64,000 nt of DNA from Balaenoptera acutorostrata (taxonomy: Eukaryota; Chordata; Mammalia; Artiodactyla; Balaenopteridae), in contig NC_080068.1 in the NCBI RefSeq assembly GCF_949987535.1, positions 82,299,254 to 82,363,253 of the forward strand, read 5' to 3'. The number at the start of each line of letters is the position of its first letter. The first letter of the stretch is position 1. A program made the translations under genes and the position numbers. Below, in pieces: positions 46,870 through 58,962 of this stretch. The notes beneath the pieces are model-generated. The model was given only the letters and a program-made list of their open reading frames with translations. It was not told where the DNA came from and made no database searches.

Positions 46870-48500
46870 CTCTGTAAGTTTCACATATTAAAAACTGAGC
46901 TGATGGCTGTACAGAGGAGAATCAGGTTAGCAGCTGAATGGCAAGAGATCTGCAAAGGGGGAAAAGAACCTAGATTAGAATGAGAATGAACAAACAGAAA
47001 AGAATAAATCAAAGAACATGCCCCTATAACTTATTAAACCTGCCTCCCAATCCTGGGAATAGATCAGTCCAGTAAAATGGCTGTGCCTCATTTATGTGAT
47101 GGGAATTGTTGATCCTTTCTTTTACTAGATATAAGTTAAACACTATTTGTCCTGTTTGATTTATATATAAGCAGCATTTTTCCCCCAGTGATTACACAAA
47201 TTCCTCTTTGCTGGGCAGTCAGGGTCCCTAGGGCATGATGATTTTGGAGTACAACAGAAGCTGGATTAGTTCCAAAGTTCACATAGTGGTATTGAACTCT
47301 TGTTCTATCGCCATGAAATGATTTAAGATTGCCCTTTACAATTTATAAATTGTAAAGTTTGGGAATAAGGTCCTCAACATTGAAAAGAACTTATTAGAAT
47401 TGTGTTCACAAACAGATTTTCTATGATTTCTTGTCCAACATGTTTGTACAACATGACTTTACAAACAAAGGAGCCCAAGTTTGTAATTTGGCTGGCATTT
47501 AAGGTAGAATATCTGGTGACAGAAGGAGCCAGGTATCCAAATCCATACTGTCCCAACCATTTAGATGAGAACCCTTTGTATACCTTGTCACCATGTAAGA
47601 TAAAAAATCCAAGGTGATTCAAAGTCAAGGTCAGAGTGGAGTCTGTAATTTCTCAGATCTGGGGCATTCATTATCTTTGCTACTAGTAATGTTAGCAACC
47701 ATATATTTCCACTTTCCAAGTACTCTGTCAATTTGTAAGAGCAGAATAGGTTTTGAAATATCTGATATAGAAAACTTGCAGTCTGGCTTTGACAGCTACA
47801 GAGCTTAGTTTTGTCACATAAGTTAGTCCAGATTTTTGGTCCACCCATATATAGTTTAAAGTATTGAGCAGTCTAATCAGAGGAGCAGCTGAGATACCCC
47901 AGTCGTACAAGAGTGGCCAATGAACTATTCAAAATATTTGGTGATTTGGCAAGCATCTGTGCCAGAGTAGTTAGTACCAGAGTCACTTTTACTTTCTTTG
48001 ACAGCTTTGAAGATGCCATTTATGGAAGCAAACTGCAGGGTTTGATTGCAATAGTTTCCTGGTATGTCACCCAGGAAAGGTCCAGTAGTATACCTGTTTT
48101 TAATACAAAGGGAAAAGTTTTCACTTATTGTCTTTATCTGGGCAACAGACAGCCCTTGAGCTTCTATAGAAATTTTCCTGGACCTAATCACTCACCAGAA
48201 GAGACAGAATGATGTTTCTCTAGTCGTGGATACAATGTCTGTTGTTTATCTCTCTTCAATACTTAGTCCAGCAGCTGCTAACATTGGCAGGAATGAAAAC
48301 TAGTTCAGGTTCTTTTATACTGTCTAGAGTTTGACACAACCAACAGTCAGATTGGTTAGTGAACGTGGCCAAGGTTTGTTAAACTGGCACAAGAGAGTGT
48401 TTGTTTGGTTTGTGCCTGACCTGCTGAAAAGCTAAGCAAGACACAGGTTGAAAGAGAGCCTATAATCAAAACTCAGGAGGGGAGTAGGACAGATTGAAAC
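46870..48500 (-). pseudogene. Decayed env of the endogenous retrovirus
   Basis: Env mediates receptor binding and membrane fusion; this copy is dead. Surface-subunit fragments lie at 47374-47628 (GDKVYKGFSSKWL region), 47588-47848 and 47925-48191, in different frames. The transmembrane subunit is marked near 47110-47260 by a conserved heptad-like stretch with QNHHALGTLTAQQRGIC, then, one frame over, a CC pair, i.e. the CX6CC-type loop of class I retroviruses. Stops and frameshifts throughout make it non-functional. The start is not defined. Confidence 0.65.
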
Positions 48501-48699
48501 AAGCAATCTCCAATCAGCCTTTTAATAAAGATTAATAAATGTGAAAGAAAAGAAATATTTAATAAAAAGGGGTTTTTCTGTTTGTTGGTTTTTGGGGTGT
48601 GTGTGTGTGTGTGTGTGTGGTGTGTAGGGATTCTTAAAATGGGGGGTTGGGACAGGTGAGAGCAAAGTTTCTTGATCTGTGCTCTACGGAAAAGTTGTC

Positions 48700-49362
48700 T
48701 ACTTCATGATGCTGTCTGCTTCTGGAGCCTGAGCACTGGTTCCGGAAATCCCTATTTTAGGGTCATTTGTAGGGAATGTCTTCCATGTCTACATTTTTAC
48801 ATTCCACTTGCCCTGATAATAGAGGATGGTATGGGTATGAAATTTTAATGAGTACTACTGAGTTTTTGTAAGCAAGTTTATCTCTGTTGTAAAATGAGTT
48901 CCTTGGTCAGATTAAATCCATAAAGAAATGGGAAAATACAGAATGTTCTCAGTTATTAATTTCTCTACCCCTGTTGTGGTATCAGCATGTCTAGTTGGAT
49001 ATCATTCAGTCCATCCACTAAACCTGCAGACAATACCCTGACAGTGAGAATAGCCTAAAGCTGGAGGTAACTCTGAAAAAATCCATTTGGAGTGTGGCAA
49101 GGTTCAGTGTGGGCTTTGCAGGACTTCGAGGGGTAAATTGATTTCTTCCACAAATTTGGTGAGATTTACAAGTGGTGCACTGGGAAATAATTTGTTCAGA
49201 AATTTTGTGGATACCAGAGAAGAACCAATGGTCTTTTAGTTCCTTAATTTCCCCCCACCTGCACTCATGTCCCATTTAATAGGAGATAAGTGCAAGCCTA
49301 AAGGTCAAAATAAAAGAAGGCTACAGGAAGTCTGTTTGGACCAATGTATAATCCGCTTGATA
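48700..49362 (-). pseudogene. Decayed integrase part of pol
   Basis: The zinc-binding HHCC segment reads HWFFSGIHK...QCTTCKSHQ within the open stretch 49018-49275. The first catalytic Asp region is LQMDFF (about 49090). Further along, in other frames, are SDQGTHFTTEI (about 48905) and YHPLLSGQVE (about 48806), matching the D and E of the D,D-35-E triad. So the whole catalytic core can be traced, but across frameshifts. The upstream end is cut by the L1 at 49363; the frame resumes at 55575. Confidence 0.8.
49350..49362 (+). repeat. L1 target-site duplication, 5' copy
   Basis: 'aatccgcttgata', matching 'aattcgcttgata' at 55562-55574 in 12 of 13 positions. The ERV pol reading on the minus strand is consistent across the two sides if one copy is removed. 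Confidence 0.8.
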
Positions 49363-50271
49363 GGAGATTGGAACCAAGATGGCAGAGTAGAAGGACGTGC
49401 TCTCACTCCCTCTTGTGAGAACACCAGAATCACAACTAGCTGCTGGGCAATCATCAACAGGGAGACACTGGAACTCACCAAAAAAGATACCCCACATCCA
49501 AAGACAAAGGAGAAGCCACAATGAGATGGTAGGAAGGGGGCAATCACAGTAAAATCAAATCCCATAACTACTGGGTGGGTGACTCACAGACTGGAGAACA
49601 CTTATACCACAGAAGTCCACCCACTGGAGTGAAGGTGCTGAGCTCCACATCAGGCTTCCCAACCTGGGGGTCTGGTAACGGGAGGAGGAATTCCTAAAGA
49701 ATCAGACTTTGAAGGCTAGTGGGATTTGATTGCAGGACTTCAACAGGACTGGGGGAAACAGAGACTCCACTCTTGGAGAGCACACACAAAGTAGTGTGCG
49801 CATCGGGACCCAGGGGAAGGAGCAGTGAACCCAGGGGAGACTGAACCAGACCTACCTGCTAGTGTTGGAAGGTCTCCTGCAGAGGTGGGGGGTGGCTGTG
49901 GCTCACCGTGGGGACAAGAACACTGGCAGCAGAAGTTCTGGGAAGTACTCCTTGGCGTGAGCCCTTCCAGGGTCTGCCATTAGCCCCACCAAAGAGCCCA
50001 GGTAGGGTCCAGGGTTGGGTTGCCTCAGGCCAAACAACCAACAGGGAGGGAACCCAGCCCCATCCATAAGCAGATAAGTGGATTAAAGTTTTACTGAGCT
50101 CTGCCCACCAGAGCAACACCCAGGTATACCCACCACCAGTCCCTCCCATCAGGAAACCTCCACAATCTTCTTAGATAGCCTCATCCACCAGAGGGCAGAC
50201 AGCAGAAGCAAGAAGAACTACAATCCTGCAACCTGTGGAACAAAAACCACATTCACAGAAAGATAGACAAG
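49363..50271 (+). promoter_or_regulatory. L1 5' UTR with internal promoter
   Basis: GC-richer than the surroundings. Starts at the target-duplication junction and runs to the ORF1 ATG at 50272. As in other L1s it should contain the internal Pol II promoter. Minus-strand frames over 49305-49565 and 49859-50149 are shadows of this region. Confidence 0.75.
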
Positions 50272-51110
50272 ATGAAAAGGCAGAGGGCTATGTACCAGAT
50301 GAAGGAACAAGATAAAACCCCATAAAAACAACTAAATGAAGTGGAGATAGGCAACCTTCCAGAAAAAGAATTCAGAATAATGATAGTGAAGATAATCCAG
50401 GACCTCAGAAAAAGAATGGAGGCAAAGATCGAGAAGATGCAATAAATGTTTAACAAAGACCTAGAAGAATTAAAGAACAAACAAACAGAGATGAACAATA
50501 CAATAACTGAAATGAAAACTGCACTAGAAGGAATCAATAGCAGAATAACTGAGGCAGAAGAACGGATAAGTGACCTGGAAGACAGAATGGTGGAATTCAC
50601 TGCTGCAGAACAGAATAAAGAAAAAAGAATGAAAGAAATGAAGACAGCCTAAGCGACCTCTGGGGCAACATTAAACTCAGCAACATTCACGTTATAGGGG
50701 TCCCAGAAGGAGAAGAGAGAGAGAAAGGACAAGAGAAAATATTTGAAGAGATTATAATCGAAAACTTCCCTAACATGGGAAAGGAAATAGCCACCCAAGT
50801 CCAGGAAGCGCAGCGAGTCCCATACAGGATAAACCCAAGGAGAAACACGCCGAGACACATAGTAATCAAATTGGCAAAAATTAAAGACAAAGAAAAATTA
50901 TTGAAAGCAGCAAGGGAAAAACGACAAATAACATACAAGGGAACTCCCATAAGGTTAACAGCTGATTTCTCAGCAGAAACTCTACAAGCCAGAAGGGAGT
51001 GGCATGATATACTTAAAGGGATGAAAGGGAAGAACCTACAACCAAGATTACTCTACCGGGCAAGGATCTCATTCAGATTCGATGGAGAAATCAAAAGCTT
51101 TACAGACTAG
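50272..51110 (+). pseudogene. L1 ORF1 (RNA-binding chaperone of L1 particles), broken
   Basis: ORF1p is a trimeric nucleic-acid-binding protein. A coiled-coil-type region (EFRIMIVKIIQDLRKRME, later ELKNKQTEMNNTITEMKTAL) precedes the RRM/CTD part, with motifs FPNMGKEIATQVQEAQRVPYR and YRARISFRFDGEIKSFTD at the end. Defects: an in-frame TAA at 50323-50325, a second at 50443-50445, and a frameshift near 50638 just before the RRM. The remaining length fits the usual L1 ORF1. Confidence 0.85.
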
Positions 51111-51233
51111 CAAAGCTAAGAGAATTCAGCACCACCAAACCAGCTCTACAACAAATGCTAAAGGAACTTCTCTAAGTGGGAAAAATAAGAGAAGAAAAGG
51201 ACCTACAAAAACAAACCCAAAACAATTAAGAAA

Positions 51234-54200
51234 ATGGTCACAGGAACATGCATATCGATAATTACCTTAAACGTGAATGGATTAAATGCTCCAACCAAAA
51301 GACACAGGCTTGCTGAATGGATAGAAAAACAAGACCCTTGTATATGCTGTCTACAAGAGACCCACTTCAGACCTAGGGACACATACAGATTGAAAGTGAG
51401 GGGATGGAAAAAGATATTCCATGCAAATGGAAATCAAAAGAAAGCTGGAGTAGCAATGCTCATATCAGATAAAATAGACTTTAAAATAAAGAATGTTACA
51501 AGAGATAAGGAAGGACACTACATAATGACCAAGGGATCAGTCCAAGAAGTAGATGTAACAATTATAAATATATCTGTACCCAACATAGCAGCACCTCAAT
51601 ACATAAGGCAACTGCTAACAGCTGTAAAAGAGGAAATTGACAGTAACACAATAATAGTGGGGGACTTTAACACCTCACTTACACCAGTGGACAGATCATC
51701 CAAAATGAAAATAAATAAGGAAACAGAAGCTTTAAATGACACAATAGACCAGATAGATTTAATTGATATTTATAGGACATTACATCCAAAAACAGCAGAT
51801 TACACTTTCTTCTCAAGTGCACACGGAACATTCTCCAGGATAGATCACATCTTGGGTCACAAATCAAGCCTCAGTAAATTTAAGAACATTGAAATCATAT
51901 CAAGCATCTTTTCTGACCACAACACTATGAGATTGGAAATGAATTACAGGGGAAAAAAACGTAAAAAACACAATCACGTGGAGTCTAAACAATACGTTAC
52001 TAAATAACCAACAGATCACTGAAGAAATCAAAGAGGAAATCAAAAAATACCTAGACACAAGTGACAATGAAAACATGACAACACAAAACCTATGTGATGC
52101 AGCAAAAGCAGTTCTGAGAGGGAAGCTGTACAAGCCTACCTCAAGAAACAAGGAAAATCTCAAATAAATAATCTAACCTTACACCTAAAGGAACTAGAGA
52201 AAGAAGAACAAACAAAACCCAAAGTTAGCAGAAGGAAAGAAATCATAAAGATCAGAGCAGAAATTAATGAAATAGAAACAAAGAAAACAATAGCAAAGAT
52301 CAATATAACTAAAAGCTGGTTCTTTGAGAAGATAAACAAAATTGATAGACCATTAGCCAGACTCATCAAGAAAAAGAGGGAGATGACTCAAATCAATAAA
52401 ATTAGAAATGAAAAAGGAGAAGTTACAACAGACACTGCAGAAATACAAAGCATCCTAAGAGACTACTACATGCAACTCTATGCCAATAAAATGGACAACT
52501 TGGAAGAAATGGACAAAGTCTTAGAAAGATAACCTTCTAAGGCTGAACCAGAAAGACATAGAAAATATGAACAGACCAATCACAGGTAATGAAATTGAAA
52601 CTGTGATTAAAAATCTTCCAACAAACAAAAGTCCAGGACCAGATGGTTTCACAGGTGAATTCTATGAAACATTTAGAGAAGAGCTAACACCCATCCCTCT
52701 CAAACTCTTCCAAAAAATTGCAGGGGAAGGAACACTCCCAAACTCATTCTATGAGGCCACCATCACCCTGATAACAAAACCAGACAAAGATACTACAAAA
52801 AAAGAAAATTACAGACCAATATCACTGATGAATATAGATGCAAAAATCCTCAAGAAAATACTAGCAAACAGAATCCAACAACACATTAAAGGGATCATAC
52901 ACCATGATCAAGTGGGATTTATCCCAGGGATGCAAGGATTCTTCAATATATGCAAATCAATCAATGTGACACACCATATTAACAAACTGAAGAATAAAAT
53001 CCATATGATCATCTCAATAGATGCAGAAAAAGCTTTTGACAAAATTCAACACCCATTTATGATAAAAACTCTCCAGAAAGTGGGCATAGAGGGAAACTAC
53101 ATCAACATAATAAAGGCCATATACCACAAACCCACAGGAAACATCATTCTCAATGGTGAAAAACTGAAAGCATTTCCTCTAAGATCAGGAACAGGACAAG
53201 GATGTCCACTGTCACTGCTCGTATTCAACATAGTTGTGGAAGTCCTAGCCTCAGCAATCATAGAAGAAAAAGAAATAAAAGGAATACAAATTGGAAAAGA
53301 AGAAGTAAAGCTGTCACTGTTTGCAGATGACATGATACTATACGTAGAGAATCCTAAAGATGCCACCAGAAAACTACTAGAGCTAATTAATGAATTTGGT
53401 AAAGTTGCAGGATACAAAATTAATGCACAGAAATCTCTTGCATTCCTACACACTAATGATGAAAAATCTGAAAGAGAAATTAAGGAAACACTCCCTTTTA
53501 CCACTGCAACAAAAAGAATAAAATACCTGGGAATAAACCTGCCTAGGGAGACAAAAGGCCTGTATGCAGAAAACTATAAGACACTGATGAAAGAAATTAA
53601 AGATGATACCAACAGGTGGAGAGATATACCATGTTCTTGGATTGGAAGAATCAATATTGTGAAAATGACTATACTATCCAAAGCAATCTACAGATTCAAT
53701 GCAATCCCTATCAAATTACCAATGGCATTTTTTACAGAACTAGAACAAAAAGTCTTAAAATTTATATGGAGACACAAACGACCCCGAATAGCCAAAGCAG
53801 TCTTGAGGGAAATAACGGAGCTGGAGGAATCAGACTCCCTGACTTCAGACTATACTACAAAGCTACAGTAATCAAGACAATATGGTACTGGCACAAAAAC
53901 AGAAACATATATCAATGGAACAAGATAGAAAGCCCAGAGGTAAACCCACGCACCTATGTTCAACTAATCTATTACAAAGGAGGCAAGAATATACAATGGA
54001 GAAAAGACAGTCTCTTCAATAAGTGGTGCTGGGAAAACTGGACAGCTACATGTAAAAGAATGAAATTAGAACACTCCCTAACATCATACGCAAAGATAAA
54101 CTCAAAATGGATTCAAGACCTAAATGTAAGACCGGACACTATAAAGCTCTTAGAGGAAAACATAGGAAGAACACTCTTTGACATAAATCACAGCAAGATC

Positions 54201-55039
54201 TTTTTTGATCCACCTCCTAGAGTAATGGAAATAAAAACAAAAATAAACAAATGGGACCTAATGAAACTTCAAAGCTTTTGCACAGCAAAGGAAACCATAA
54301 ACAAGACGAAAAGACAACCCTTAGAATGGGGGAAAATATTTGCAAACGAATCAACAGACAAAGGATTAATATCCAAAATATATAAACAGCACATGCAGCT
54401 CAATATTAAAAGAACAAAGAACCCAATCCAAAAATGGGCAGAAGACCTAAACAGACATTTCTCCAAAGAAGACATACAGATGGCCAAGACACACATGAAA
54501 AGCTGCTCAACATCACTAATTATTAGAGAAATGCAAATCAACACTACAATGAGGTATCACCTCACGCCAGTTAGAGTGGGCTTCGTCAGAAAATCTACAA
54601 ACAAATGCTGGAGAGGGTGTGGAGAAAGGGAACCCTCTTGCACTGTTGGTGGGAATGTAAATTGATACAGCCACTATGGAGAACAGTATGGAGGTTCCTT
54701 AAGAAATGAAAAATAGAATTACCATATGATACAGCAATCCCACTACTGGGCATATACCCAGAGAAAACCACAATTCAAAAAGACACATGCACCCCAATGT
54801 TCATTGCAGCACTATTTACAATAGCCAGGTCATGGAAGCAACCTAAATGCCTATCGACAGATGAATAGATAAAGAAGATGTGGTACATATATACAATGGA
54901 ATATTACTCAATGATAAAAAGGAACGAAATTGGGTCATTTGTTGAGACGTGCATGGATCTAGAGACTGTCATACAGATTGAAGTAAGTCAGATAGAGAAA
55001 AACAAATATCATATACTAACACATATATGTGGAACCTAG
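51234..55039 (+). pseudogene. L1 ORF2 (endonuclease and reverse transcriptase), broken by frameshifts and stops
   Basis: ORF2p nicks target DNA and reverse-transcribes L1 RNA. The endonuclease domain is open from 51234 to about 51950 with its active-site motifs: LNVNGLN, CCLQETHF, VGDFNTSL and SDHNTM. A frameshift near 51960 follows. The reverse transcriptase (open at 52567-53871) holds [25 protein letters not shown] and the catalytic LFADDMILY at about 53320. Another frame covers 53616-54665. The C-terminal cysteine motif (CWRGCGE) is followed by a frameshift near 54630. Stops at about 54707 and 54865 precede the natural end at 55037-55039. At about 1,270 codons the length fits intact L1 ORF2. 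All catalytic residues seen are kept although the frame is not. Confidence 0.92.
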
Positions 55040-55300
55040 AAAAATGTTAAAGATGAACCGGTTTACAGGGCAGAAATAGAGACACAGATGTCGAGAACAA
55101 ATGTATGGACACCAAGGGAGGAAAGCGGTGGGGGAAGTGGTGGTGGTGTGATGAATTGGGAGATTGGGATTGACATGTATACACTGACGTGTATAAATTT
55201 GATGACTAATAAGAACCTGCTGTAAAAAAAAAAAAATGGAAAAAAACCTATTTATTAAAAAAATTTAAAAATAAGGCTTTTTCAAAAAAAAAAAAAAAAA
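55040..55300 (+). other. L1 3' UTR and poly(A)
   Basis: Contains a G-rich patch 'aagcggtgggggaagtggtg' (55123), then 'aagaacctgctgtaa' leading to an A-run, a T/A-rich piece and the final 17-A tract at 55284-55300. The polyadenylation signal is weak ('aaaaataagg' at 55268). The first A-run at 55225-55237 may be an earlier 3' end. Confidence 0.75.
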
Positions 55301-55361
55301 CCTTCACAGCAGCACCTAGATTGGCACTTGATTAAATCACTGGGTACTACAACCTAGCCAA
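55301..55361 (-). repeat. MLT2-type LTR fragment inside the transduced DNA
   Basis: Reverse complement 'ttggctaggttgtagtaccc' and 'ctaggtgctgctgtgaagg' follow the start of MLT2-type LTRs. It shows that the carried DNA came from a different locus than the ERV. Confidence 0.6.
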
Positions 55362-55556
55362 ACTACCATAGAAAAAGAACCACAACAGAAGCTAATGGAA
55401 TTAATTTCTCCTTATTACCATTTTTTCTCTATTACTTTTCCAAAACCTTTGAATGAAAAGACAAAATGGCATGGACATAAGGGGAGATTGCTACTTCTGA
55501 AAAGCTGCTACACTTAAACGGTTGTTAAAATGAAATTACTTCCCTTAAAGAATGGA
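55301..55556 (+). other. DNA carried by the L1: probable 3' transduction
   Basis: About 255 bp that is neither L1 nor ERV. It is followed by a second A-tract (55557-55563) and the right-hand target duplication. Its first 60 bp or so (55301-55361) match the reversed MLT2-type LTR start ('cagcagcacctagattggca', 'gggtactacaacctagccaa'). No strong polyadenylation signal was seen near its end. Confidence 0.8.
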
Positions 55557-55561
55557 AAAAA

Positions 55562-55574
55562 AATTCGCTTGATA
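55562..55574 (+). repeat. L1 target-site duplication, 3' copy
   Basis: 'aattcgcttgata' directly follows the second A-tract; the pair with 49350-49362 defines the insertion. Confidence 0.8.
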
Positions 55575-56370
55575 ACTGGCATCTTTTAGTATCCATTTGT
55601 CTTTTTCAGATTGTGGGGCATTTTCCTGATAGTTACGGAAAAAAGGTAGGTTTAGAATTGGTTGGAGAAAGGACAGGGGTGTCCATTTGGGGCTTCATCT
55701 TTAGCAGCCTTGTTAGCCCTATCGTTTCTTAAAGATACTGCATTTCCTTACTATGGGCTGAACAGTGAACAATGGCAATTTTAGAAGGGAGGTAATTAGC
55801 TTGTAATAGAGCAGCAATTATATGCCCTTTAGCAACAGGAGTGCCAGCAGAGGTTAAGAATCCACATGATTTTTAAATCGTGCCAACAATATGGCAGACT
55901 CTAAAAGCACATCTGCAGTCAGTGTAAATAGTGACAATTTTCCCTTTTGTTAATGCGTAAGCCCTAGTAAGAGCTATGAATTCAGCAGCCTGGCCTGATT
56001 TTACAGTGGGCAGAGTATGTCTCAAGCGGTTCATGTGGGGAAAAGCTGGCACAACATGTTATTAATAGTGTTTACAGGAACCATCACAAAATAGAAGTAA
56101 GCCTAAAGAAGTGTCTAGGAGGTTCTTTTGTGGCTTTGAGAGCATTTCTGTGGAATAAAGTAGGGCTCTCCATCATCAGCAAGGGGTAGTAAAGAGCTGG
56201 GTTCAAAGTGTTACTATGACATAAGATGATGGAAAGTTTAAACAGTCCTGTTTGTAAAATAAAGAATGTTGCCCACCATTCCAGTTCAAGCCATTAGCCA
56301 CTGTAGCTGCTCACAAACAGTGCACCTTGAGGGGAATTCAGGATGGAGAAAATAGCACTCATTCTGTGCT
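55575..56370 (-). pseudogene. Decayed RNase H and connection part of pol
   Basis: Minus-strand text gives AIVHCSAHSKE (about 55755-55790), an HC-containing RNase H motif, and EFIALTRAYALTKGK and IYTDCR (about 55930-55985), the middle and Asp-containing part of the fold. Next to the L1 junction the reading runs on into the integrase part across 49362 once the L1 is discounted. Frames are broken. Confidence 0.7.
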
Positions 56371-56989
56371 TTGCCCCTGGATAGTTAAGATGAAATTTCT
56401 GTGAAATTTCATATGTAAATTTCAATGACTCCAGATTCTTGCATCTTCCCATACATAGAAAAGCACTAAAATCATTAACTTGAGATGTCTGTTTTTTGTG
56501 ATTACCAGTGATCTTTTTAAGTTTGATTACATATTCTTTTCTAGCAAAAAGATCATGTATATCCTGGCTCCTTCCTTACCTCTTTGGATCAGTTGGTCAG
56601 AGCTACCTGAGAAGCTGTCCCCCAGGCTATAGTTGTCAGTAATTTCCCCCAATAAAACCTAACTCACAACTTTTATGTGTGCTTTTTTCTTTCATTCTAC
56701 ATGTTCATAGGTGATCTGCCACCATGCAGACAGGTGTTGTCTCATGAACTTGTGAGAGGGCAGATGTAGCATGGGGAACATAAAGGCAAATGCGGGAGTC
56801 TAATGTAAGAGTACTGACTTTGTTAATTTAGGTGGCTGTTGGACACAAGCATGGGGGTCTATTTGAGAGGCAAAAGCTTGTCCTAGAATACCTGCAGCAA
56901 TTCCATTATTTGTGTGGCAGTATAGATGAAAAGGTTTGTCAAAATTAGGTAAGCTGAGAGCTGGGCGGGAGTGAAATGTTAATTTTAAA

Positions 56990-57820
56990 GCTTCAAAGGA
57001 GATTAATGCCTTTGAAGGTCAGGAAATGAGCTCTGGAATAGTGTCTGGGAGGAGGGCATAGCAAGGGCAGCAAAGTTAGCAACTGGTGGCAGCAGCTAGT
57101 TGCCCTGAGAAATTTATGTAACTGTTTTTTCATTTTGGGGATAGGAATGCACAAAATTGACTCAATGCATTTTTGGGTGAGTTTTGAATGCCCTGAAATA
57201 TCTCCTGTCCTAAGTTTATGAGTTGTTTGTACCCATTGAAGTTTGGTTCTGGAGAATTTATGGTCTTGTTCAGCTAGTGCCTTTAGGAGAGTGAAGGAGT
57301 ATATAAGTGCAGCCTGCTTAGTTTGGTTACAGAGCAAACGGTCGTTAACATACTGAATAAGAGTGGAGCCTTGGGGAAAGGCTACAGAATGTAAGTGAGA
57401 TAAAAGGATTTGGGAAAATATTGAAGGAGACTTGTAATATCCCTAAGGCAGATGAGTCCACATTAACTGTCTCCCTCTCCATGTAAATGTGAAGAGAGTC
57501 AAGATGCATTGGGATTGAAAAGAAAGCTGAGCAGAGGTCAGTCACTGTAAAGCAGGCTGCATCAGCAGGAATTGAGGTAAGAATAGTGTCTGGATTAGGG
57601 ACTACGTGATGGTGAGGAATTACAAAAGAGTTTATGGCTCTTAGGTCTGCACAAATCAATAGATTTGTTCCCATCTGAGTCAAATTTACCTTCTTTCTTC
57701 ATTGGCAAGATTGGAGTGTTACAGGGTGAGGAAGTAAAGACAAATACACCCTGCTGTAAGGGAGAGTCTATTATAGGTTCATTTCCTTACTCTGCATCTC
57801 TGGAGAGGGGGTACTGGGTT
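56990..57820 (-). pseudogene. Decayed reverse transcriptase part of pol
   Basis: From the RT start, SSPCNTPILPMKK (about 57720) and then ADLRAINSFVIPHHHVVPNP (57650-57600) are class I RT motifs, followed by ACFTVTDLCSAFF (about 57555), the first catalytic Asp region. The polymerase motif reads QYVND (57341-57355), where active enzymes have YVDD or YMDD. Thereafter the thumb/connection segment runs to about 56990 (KLQWVQ...CIESILCIPIPK...QLHKFL). Several frames are used, so it is dead. Confidence 0.8.
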
Positions 57821-57874
57821 ACTGATGGAAACAGTTTATTTATTTTTTTTGAGTAATGCACATGGGCTCTGCAC

Positions 57875-58420
57875 TTAGTAACAATCCAATTCCATTTGCA
57901 TGTGTGGCCCAGAGACCAACTGGGATATCTTTAAAGATGCATCCTTTTCAGAACAATTTAAATCAAGAGGAGTTTCCAGTAAGGAAAGTAGGAAACTTAC
58001 GGTTTGGTCTGAGGGCAAGGAAACAAAAACACCTTTCTCATTTATAGTGGCATTACATTTATATAACAAATCTCTACCAAAAATTTTCCTGGTAAGGAGC
58101 TGTAAACTAGTGTCTACTGAAAACAAACACAACATAAAAGCTGTGGGTCTAATTTATTCAGTGTCTTACTGAGGACTATGGCTTGGGAAACAGCCTCTCA
58201 TACAGCTCTGAGAAACTGTTCTGAAGAGGTGGGAAGGAGGTCAGTATAGTTATGATTTTGGCAAAGGGAGTACATGAAATCAAGCACACATCTCAGTAGA
58301 AGGTTGTTGCTAGTCACAAGGGACAGGTGTCTCCATTAATGATTTTAGTGATTTTCTAGGTGTGAGAAGATGCAAGAAATTGGGTTCATAAAATTTTCTC
58401 CTGAAAATACCGATCTGAAG
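57875..58420 (-). pseudogene. Decayed protease (pro) of the endogenous retrovirus
   Basis: The C-terminal part is visible in the frame at 57875-58135: FGRDLLYKCNATI (about 58060) matches the conserved GRDLL motif of retroviral aspartic proteases. The active-site DTG region was not located with confidence. Sits between gag and RT as expected. Frames are broken. Confidence 0.6.
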
Positions 58421-58924
58421 CCCTGTTCTGTCAGTTTGATGTTTTGTTTTGTTTTTTTCCAGAACACAGAGTGCTTCATTCCTGATCTCCACCCTGAATT
58501 CCTTTCAGGGTGTGTTGGAGGTCAGCGACTGCAGTGGCTAATAACTTAATCCTCGTAGAGATGGATGGCAAGCCACATTCTTTAGTTGGCTTTAGAAAGG
58601 TTTGATGAGTATTAAGAGGACCTAAGGATATTAGGATGAGCTGAGATATGGGCAATGAAATAGGTTGTCTGAAAATTCCAACCTTGAATAGAATCAGAGG
58701 TGACAGGTAGAGATAAATCTTCTGAATGGATGGTAGAGAATTGTACCAGTGTCAAGTTAAAATTCCAGTTCTTGATCCTCTATTTTAAGTTTAATGGTGG
58801 GCTCTGGAGTGTAACTGAGGGTTGGCGGACCCCATCAATTGATGGAGAATTGTCCCATCAGAAGAGAAAAACATACCCTCTCGGGGTGCTGGGGCCTATG
58901 CGGATTATTTATTTTTTAAATGTC

Positions 58925-58962
58925 TCCTTTCCCTTAACTGCGGGATAATTATTCTTCCAGTG

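Larger units (their letters stand above)
49363..55300 (+). mobile_element. Full-length L1 LINE, plus strand, inserted antisense into the ERV
   Basis: About 5.94 kb: a 5' UTR of about 0.9 kb starting 'ggagattggaaccaagatgg', a broken ORF1, a broken ORF2, a 3' UTR and a poly(A) of 17 (55284-55300). The autonomous machinery is nearly all there but no reading frame is intact. Flanked by 13-bp target duplications (49350-49362, 55562-55574), with extra DNA of about 255 bp between the poly(A) and the right-hand duplication (see the transduction entry). Much less diverged than the L1M copies in the window. Confidence 0.92.

Noticed and set aside
49305..50149. Minus-strand frames (86, 66 and 96 codons) in the L1 5' UTR, considered as antisense L1 ORF
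   Set aside because: No resemblance I recognise to known antisense L1 peptides. GC-rich 5' UTR sequence opens such frames readily.
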